A stretch of 7,465 nucleotides of DNA, from contig JBBQSN010000161.1 of the NCBI GenBank assembly GCA_038213835.1, forward strand, positions 1 through 7,465, given 5' to 3'. The notes under the pieces were generated by a model. That model was not told the origin of the DNA. It saw only the letters and a program-made list of their open reading frames with translations, and made no database searches. The position numbers were made by a program, and so were the translations under genes. Numbering within the stretch: the stretch's first letter is position 1; every line of letters begins with the position of its first letter. The stretch is from JBBQSN01 sp038213835. Lineage in GTDB: Bacteria; Actinomycetota; Actinomycetes; Actinomycetales; CAWJMD01. Below, piece after piece: positions 5,167-7,465 of the stretch.

Positions 5167-6397
5167 TCGTGCCGTGGGCGGTGCCGAGGTGCTCCTCGCC
5201 CTCGAGCACGGCGGCGAGGTGGCGGGCGGCGGTCAGCACGTCCGCGTGGGCCAGGTAGAGCGGTGCGAACCCCATCCGGACGACGTCGGGCTCGCGGAAG
5301 TCACCGACCACGCCGCGCGCGATCAGCGCCTGCACCACGCCGTAGGCCTCGGGGTGGCGCAGCGCCACCTGCGACCCGCGCCGCGCCGCCTCGCGCGGGG
5401 TGGCGACCTCCACGCCCGGCACCAGCGCGTCGACGCACTCGACGAAGAACCCGGTGAGCGAGGACGACTTCGCCCGGACGTCGGCCAGCCGCAGGCCGTC
5501 GTAGGCGGTCAGCGCGGCCTCAAGGGCCAGCACCGACAGCAGCGGGGGAGTGCCCACCCGGGTGCGCGAGATGCCCTGCGCCGCAGCGTAGGCGCTCTCC
5601 ATCGCGAACGGCCTCGAGTGACCGTGCCAGCCGGTCAGCGGGTGGTCGAAGTCCGGCTGGTGCCGCTCGGCGACGTAGACGAACGCCGGTGCGCCGGGTC
5701 CGCCGTTCAGGTACTTGTAGCCGCAGCCGACCGCGAGGTCGGCGCCGTGGGCGTCGAGGCCGACCTCGACGACGCCAGCGGAGTGGCACAGGTCCCAGAT
5801 CGCCAGCGCGCCGGCCGCTGTGGCCGCCACCTGGACGGCTGCGAGGTCCCACAGCTCCCCGGTGCGGTAGTCGACCTGCGAGACGGAGACGAAGGCGATC
5901 TCGTCGGCACGCTCGGCGATGACCTGCGGCATGAGATCCGGTGTGGCGTGGACGATCTCAAGGTCTGCCACACGCGCTGCTCCCTCGAGCACGTACTGGT
6001 CGGTCGGGAAGGCCCGGGGGTCGGTCACCGCCACCCGCCGCCCGGGACGCATCCGGGCCGCCGCCACGAAGCACTTGAAGAGGTTCACCGAGGTCGAGTC
6101 GCCGACGGCGATCTGGCCCGGCGCCGCGCCGACGAGGCGGCCCACGGCGTCGCCCACGCGCAGCGGCGCGTCCCACCAGCCGTGGGTGTTCCAGCTGGCG
6201 ATGAGGTCGGTGCCCCACTGCTGCCGGACGACGTCGGCCACGGCGTCCGGCACCGCCCGCGGAAGCGCGCCGAGGGAGTTGCCGTCCAGGTAGACGAGGC
6301 CGTCGGGGAGGTCGAAGCGACCGCGGGCGTGCGCGACGGGGTCGTCGGCGTCCAGCGCAGCGGCCCGGGCCCCGAGGTCGGCACCGGACGTGGTCAT
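5150..6397 (-). CDS. kynU: Kynureninase
   Basis: This 415-residue PLP-dependent aminotransferase-fold enzyme cleaves L-kynurenine to anthranilate and L-alanine (and 3-hydroxykynurenine to 3-hydroxyanthranilate) in tryptophan breakdown. Family hallmarks are present: YLDGNSLG (36-43), SWNTHGWWDAPLRVGD near the substrate site, GDSTSVNLFK (phosphate and cofactor region), D202-LC-H205-SAG, and GYKYLNGGPG with the PLP-binding lysine K228. The numbering is within one or two of the Pseudomonas enzyme, and the length is typical. The C-terminal part has the expected VRMGFAPLYLAHADV stretch. ATG 6397 overlaps the stop of the upstream YbaK-like gene (ATGA), so the two form an operon. The stop lies inside the terminator hairpin. 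No kynA (tryptophan dioxygenase), kynB or anthranilate gene is visible nearby, so whether it serves catabolism or supplies anthranilate cannot be told. Confidence 0.96.
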   Translation of the reverse strand: MTTSGADLGARAAALDADDPVAHARGRFDLPDGLVYLDGNSLGALPRAVPDAVADVVRQQWGTDLIASWNTHGWWDAPLRVGDAVGRLVGAAPGQIAVGDSTSVNLFKCFVAAARMRPGRRVAVTDPRAFPTDQYVLEGAARVADLEIVHATPDLMPQVIAERADEIAFVSVSQVDYRTGELWDLAAVQVAATAAGALAIWDLCHSAGVVEVGLDAHGADLAVGCGYKYLNGGPGAPAFVYVAERHQPDFDHPLTGWHGHSRPFAMESAYAAAQGISRTRVGTPPLLSVLALEAALTAYDGLRLADVRAKSSSLTGFFVECVDALVPGVEVATPREAARRGSQVALRHPEAYGVVQALIARGVVGDFREPDVVRMGFAPLYLAHADVLTAARHLAAVLEGEEHLGTAHGTRPTVV

Positions 6398-6927
6398 CGG
6401 CCCAGCCCGTCGACGACCTCGGCACCGGGCAGCAGGGCCAGGGCGGCACCCGGCAGCGCCAGCTTGGAGCGCCGCAGCCCGCTGCCCACCACCACCCACG
6501 GCTCGGCCACGACGGCGGCGTCGACGAGCAGGACCCAGTCGTGCGGGAGGCCGACCGGCGTGATCCCGCCGTGCTCCATGCCGGTGCGCTCGACCGCCTG
6601 GGCCATCGGCGCGAAGGAGGCGCGGCGGGCGTCCAGCCGCTTGCGCACGAAGCCGTTGACGTCGGCCCGGGTGGTCGCCAGCACGACGCACGCGGCGTGC
6701 TTCTCGGTCTCGCCCCGGCGACCCGCGACGACCACGCAGTTGGCGGACGCCTCGAGCGGGACGCCGTAGGCGGCGCAGAACTCGGCGGTGTCGGCGAGGT
6801 CGGCGTCGATGGGGGCCACCAGCGCGCCCTCGACGGATCCGATCACGCCGGCCACCGTGGGCGCCAGCAGGTCGAGGCGCTCCAGGGCGGGAACGGTCTC
6901 CAGGCGCGGGAACGGGGTGTCGGTCAC
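6394..6927 (-). CDS. YbaK/EbsC-family protein (aminoacyl-tRNA deacylase-like)
   Basis: This 177-residue protein belongs to the YbaK/ProX group, whose characterised members hydrolyse mischarged tRNAs such as Cys-tRNA(Pro) or Ala-tRNA(Pro). The family is recognised from the core CVVLATTRADVNGFVRKRLDARRASF (80-105) and the loop GMEHGGITPVGLP (116-128), which corresponds to the GGISP loop of YbaK. The strand that carries the catalytic lysine in YbaK (KTLLV) reads SANCVVV (61-67) here, apparently with Asn63 in place of lysine, so classical YbaK activity is doubtful. The start is taken as GTG 6927 (VTDTPFPRLETV), with AGGA 7 nt upstream. An upstream GTG at 6960 would add 11 residues but has no visible ribosome site. 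The stop overlaps kynU by 4 nt. The substrate is unknown; the pairing with kynU is not explained by known function. Confidence 0.85.
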   Translation of the reverse strand: MTDTPFPRLETVPALERLDLLAPTVAGVIGSVEGALVAPIDADLADTAEFCAAYGVPLEASANCVVVAGRRGETEKHAACVVLATTRADVNGFVRKRLDARRASFAPMAQAVERTGMEHGGITPVGLPHDWVLLVDAAVVAEPWVVVGSGLRRSKLALPGAALALLPGAEVVDGLGR

Positions 6928-6934
6928 CCCCCCA

Positions 6935-6938
6935 TCCT
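6935..6938 (-). promoter_or_regulatory. Ribosome binding site deciding the YbaK-like start
   Basis: AGGA on the minus strand lies 7 nt before GTG 6927. The alternative in-frame GTG at 6960 has no such sequence, so the shorter protein is preferred. Confidence 0.5.
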
Positions 6939-6939
6939 G

Positions 6940-6955
6940 GACGACCGCGGTCGTC
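6940..6955. repeat. Perfect 16-bp palindrome upstream of the YbaK-kynU operon
   Basis: GACGACCGCGGTCGTC is its own reverse complement. It ends 12 nt before the GTG of the YbaK-like gene, immediately upstream of its ribosome site, within the divergent region shared with the VOC gene. It could be an operator for a dimeric regulator. In a sequence this GC-rich, one such palindrome in the window is not far from chance. Confidence 0.45.
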
Positions 6956-7031
6956 GGCACCCGTCAGGTCGAGGGGGGACAGGCCACAGGGTCGGCCCGA
7001 GAAGAGGACAGTGACTGACCGCAGGGGACCT

Positions 7032-7037
7032 TAGCGT
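7032..7037 (+). promoter_or_regulatory. Putative -10 box of the VOC gene, leaderless type
   Basis: TAGCGT matches TANNNT and is followed by 7 nt (GGACGGC) before ATG 7045, the spacing expected for a leaderless transcript. GTGACT at 7011-7016 (spacer 15) is a possible -35 element. The box supports ATG 7045 as the original start of the glyoxalase-like gene, even though that frame meets TAG at codon 4. Confidence 0.45.
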
Positions 7038-7065
7038 GGACGGCATGGAGATCTAGCTGGAGCTG

Positions 7066-7452
7066 GTGATGGTGCCCGTGACCGACATCGACCGGGCCAA
7101 GGCCTTCTACGTCGACGGACTGGGCTTCGTGTGCGACCACGACCAGGAGGTGAGCGCGCAGATCCGGTTCGTGCAGCTGACGCCCCCGGGATCGGGCTGC
7201 TCGATCGCGCTGGGGAGGGGTCTGACCCAGATGGCGCCGGGGTCCCTGGACAACATGCAGTGCGTGGTGGCCGACGCCGACGCGCTCCACGCCGAGCTGT
7301 CCGGCCGCGGCGTCGACGCCGGTGAGGTCGACGACCAGGTGTGGGGCCGGTTCGTGCACGTCGTCGACCCGGACGGCAACCGGTGGGCGTTCCAGCAGCT
7401 GCCCGACTGGTCCGCAGGGGCCGGTGGCGACGGCGCGAGCCCCGAGTCCTGA
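7066..7452 (+). CDS. Glyoxalase/bleomycin resistance (VOC) family protein, N-terminus interrupted by a TAG
   Basis: This is a small VOC-fold protein of about 127 residues as an uninterrupted frame. The core is typical: VPVTDIDRAKAFYVDGLGF (first beta-alpha unit), a central strand with GSGCSIALG, VVADADALHAELSGRGVD (second module) and VVDPDGNRWAFQQLP at the end. The Gly/Ser-rich tail (DWSAGAGGDGASPES) is probably disordered. Members include dioxygenases, glyoxalase I and antibiotic-binding proteins; clear metal ligands are not visible, so the function is unknown. The family's usual start would be ATG 7045, reading MEI-stop-LELVMVPV: codon 4 is TAG (7054-7056). Without suppression, translation would have to begin at GTG 7066 or ATG 7069. 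ATG 7069 has GGAG (7059-7062) 6 nt upstream, but the product would lose most of the first beta strand. It is either a functional gene with a late start or a recent pseudogene. It is transcribed divergently from the YbaK-kynU pair. Confidence 0.75.
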   Translation: MMVPVTDIDRAKAFYVDGLGFVCDHDQEVSAQIRFVQLTPPGSGCSIALGRGLTQMAPGSLDNMQCVVADADALHAELSGRGVDAGEVDDQVWGRFVHVVDPDGNRWAFQQLPDWSAGAGGDGASPES

Positions 7453-7465
7453 CGCGGCAGGTCGG

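Noticed and set aside
5174..6769. Open frame of 531 codons on the plus strand, antisense to kynU
   Set aside because: kynU on the opposite strand is a complete, well-conserved enzyme. The antisense translation is rich in Arg, Gly, His and Val without recognisable domains.
1..7465. Mobile element, phage, defence island or CRISPR
   Set aside because: No transposase, integrase, terminal repeats, spaced repeats or defence domains were seen, and base composition looks even throughout.

Overview
The window is very GC-rich and its codons end mostly in G or C. It carries the actinobacterial phosphatidylinositol mannoside (PIM) gene order pgsA, acyltransferase, pimA, followed by a pdxS gene. This points to a high-GC actinomycete, perhaps of the Nocardioides type. 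That placement is an inference from gene order and protein character, not from a database search.

Layout, left to right. (1) 1-493, minus strand: the N-terminal part of an EF-G-like translational GTPase that runs off the left edge. (2) 494-635: a divergent intergenic region with short repeats and a likely promoter whose -10 box places the transcript start almost on the pgsA ATG. (3) 636-4127, plus strand: a four-gene operon of phosphatidylinositol-phosphate synthase (pgsA), PIM acyltransferase (patA-like), phosphatidylinositol mannosyltransferase (pimA) and a small LemA-like membrane protein. Each gene overlaps the next by exactly 4 nt. (4) 4128-4228: a short leader with a weak -10 box and a tandem 12-nt repeat, followed by pdxS (4229-5125, plus). 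(5) 5141-5166: a strong hairpin between convergent pdxS and kynU that overlaps the kynU stop codon. (6) 5150-6927, minus strand: a two-gene operon of a YbaK/EbsC-like protein and kynureninase (kynU), again with a 4-nt overlap. (7) 6928-7044: a second divergent region with a perfect 16-bp palindrome and a -10 box facing right. (8) 7045-7452, plus strand: a glyoxalase/VOC-family gene whose expected N-terminus is interrupted by an in-frame TAG at codon 4.

How the genes work together. PgsA makes phosphatidylinositol phosphate. After dephosphorylation elsewhere, PimA adds the first mannose to phosphatidylinositol and the acyltransferase acylates the mannoside, so three of the four operon genes build the PI/PIM anchor glycolipids of the inner membrane. 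The fourth gene has no assigned role in this pathway. PdxS makes pyridoxal phosphate but needs the glutaminase PdxT, which is not in the window. Kynureninase is PLP-dependent, but nothing here shows a regulatory link to pdxS.

No defence system, mobile element, CRISPR array or RNA gene was seen. This is mostly a conserved housekeeping region. The points most worth a second look are the interrupted VOC gene, the LemA-like member of the PIM operon, the enlarged CDP-alcohol phosphotransferase motif in PgsA, and the small regulatory structures between genes.
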